DNA of 62,372 nucleotides, taken from Sediminispirochaeta bajacaliforniensis DSM 16054. GTDB taxonomy: Bacteria > Spirochaetota > Spirochaetia > DSM-16054 > Sediminispirochaetaceae. The stretch's first letter is position 1. Each line of letters begins with the position of its first letter. Shown piece by piece: positions 62,283-62,372 of this stretch. The stretch covers positions 1-62,372 of the forward strand of contig NZ_KB899429.1 in the NCBI RefSeq assembly GCF_000378205.1, given 5' to 3'. The translations under genes and the position numbers were made by a program. A model generated the notes under the pieces. It was not told the origin of the DNA, did not search any database, and worked only from the letters and a program-made list of their open reading frames with translations.

Positions 62283-62372
62283 ATAAAATCTCCTTTTCTC
62301 GTAGTTACTTATAGTAAGAACGCTACGAAAAAGGAGTTTTTCCATGTTCCATCCCCCCTTCTGCCCCAATCC
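62257..62372 (+). mobile_element. IS copy B, left end (runs off the window)
   Basis: The left terminal repeat gtgtccggaatcgtggtga (62257-62275) follows a TA (62255-62256). The leader has the same cgtagtta..gtaagaac block as copy A, an aaaggag ribosome site and the transposase start (62344, MFHPPFCPNP). Compared with copy A's MNHPPFCPNP, the N-terminus is one residue different. It is in the same orientation as copy A, so the window is nearly bracketed by direct copies about 61 kb apart. Confidence 0.88.
62344..62372 (+). CDS. Transposase of IS copy B, first codons only
   Basis: The ATG at 62344 follows aaaaaggag with a spacing of about 7 bases and opens MFHPPFCPNP, the zinc-ribbon start seen in copy A. 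Only nine codons are inside the window, so whether the gene is intact cannot be judged. Confidence 0.75.

Overview
The window looks like a chromosomal segment of a free-living spirochaete (Sediminispirochaeta/Spirochaeta type; this is inference from gene content). Supporting signs are a divergent FliG paralogue without the usual EHPQ motif, an alanyl-tRNA synthetase that stops after the editing domain, many small lipoproteins with spirochaetal signal peptides, a TGS-like/uridine-kinase fusion protein, a short HisG with HisZ, and a purE with no purK beside it. Most of the window is housekeeping and lipoprotein/TPR genes. The accessory part is insertion sequences and their miniature relatives.

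Layout. 1-1183: an IS copy (A) whose left end lies outside the window; a second, diverged copy (B) begins at 62257 and runs off the right edge. 1292-2984: a radical SAM protein and a frameshifted lipoprotein gene. 3130-13066 (minus): a de novo purine operon purL-purE-purC-purF-purM-purND, with purN and purD fused in one protein, followed by a PduO-type cobalamin adenosyltransferase. The purL leader has a strong intrinsic terminator just before the start codon and two 19-bp direct repeats at and upstream of the promoter. 13346-17373: methyltransferase, M48 protease, multi-pass membrane protein, glycosyltransferase. 17377-17662: a miniature element fused to the 3' end of an IS. 17752-21070: inositol-phosphatase-like, AMP-forming acyl ligase and nitroreductase. 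21054-24469: YhhQ transporter and lipoproteins. 24828-27150: hisZ-hisG-hisB. 27228-29781: TPR proteins and rlmN, converging on alaS. 31596-33318: TM2 protein and a FliG paralogue. 33378-34845: a miniature element, a 183-bp segment bounded by a perfect 16-bp inverted repeat, and a dead IS110-family transposase gene. 34925: tRNA-Phe. 35044-42271 (minus): gltX-glyQS-tyrS followed by a NitT/TauT-type ABC transporter and a phosphoesterase. 43248-48428 (plus): variant HD-GYP protein, two unknowns, nucleoside kinase, AEC transporter. 48391-50483 (minus): a GntR/YtrA-type ABC operon. 50565-60607 (minus): an almost gapless gene string galK-surE-TPR-NHL/VWA-YkgJ-nifS-nifU-clpS-clpA-aat, which contains the whole bacterial N-degron module. 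60717-62282: lnt, whose 3' end runs into IS copy B.

The most distinctive finding is a family of three ~145-bp miniature elements (17377, 24597, 33378). Their ends match the IS terminal repeats and they sit at TA dinucleotides, so the IS transposase probably moves them. Also worth checking are the purL leader attenuator with its paired operator-like repeats, the PurN-PurD fusion, a fold-back in the IS110 leader that hides the transposase Shine-Dalgarno, and the 183-bp palindrome-bounded segment beside it. I saw no CRISPR array, prophage or obviously new defence system.
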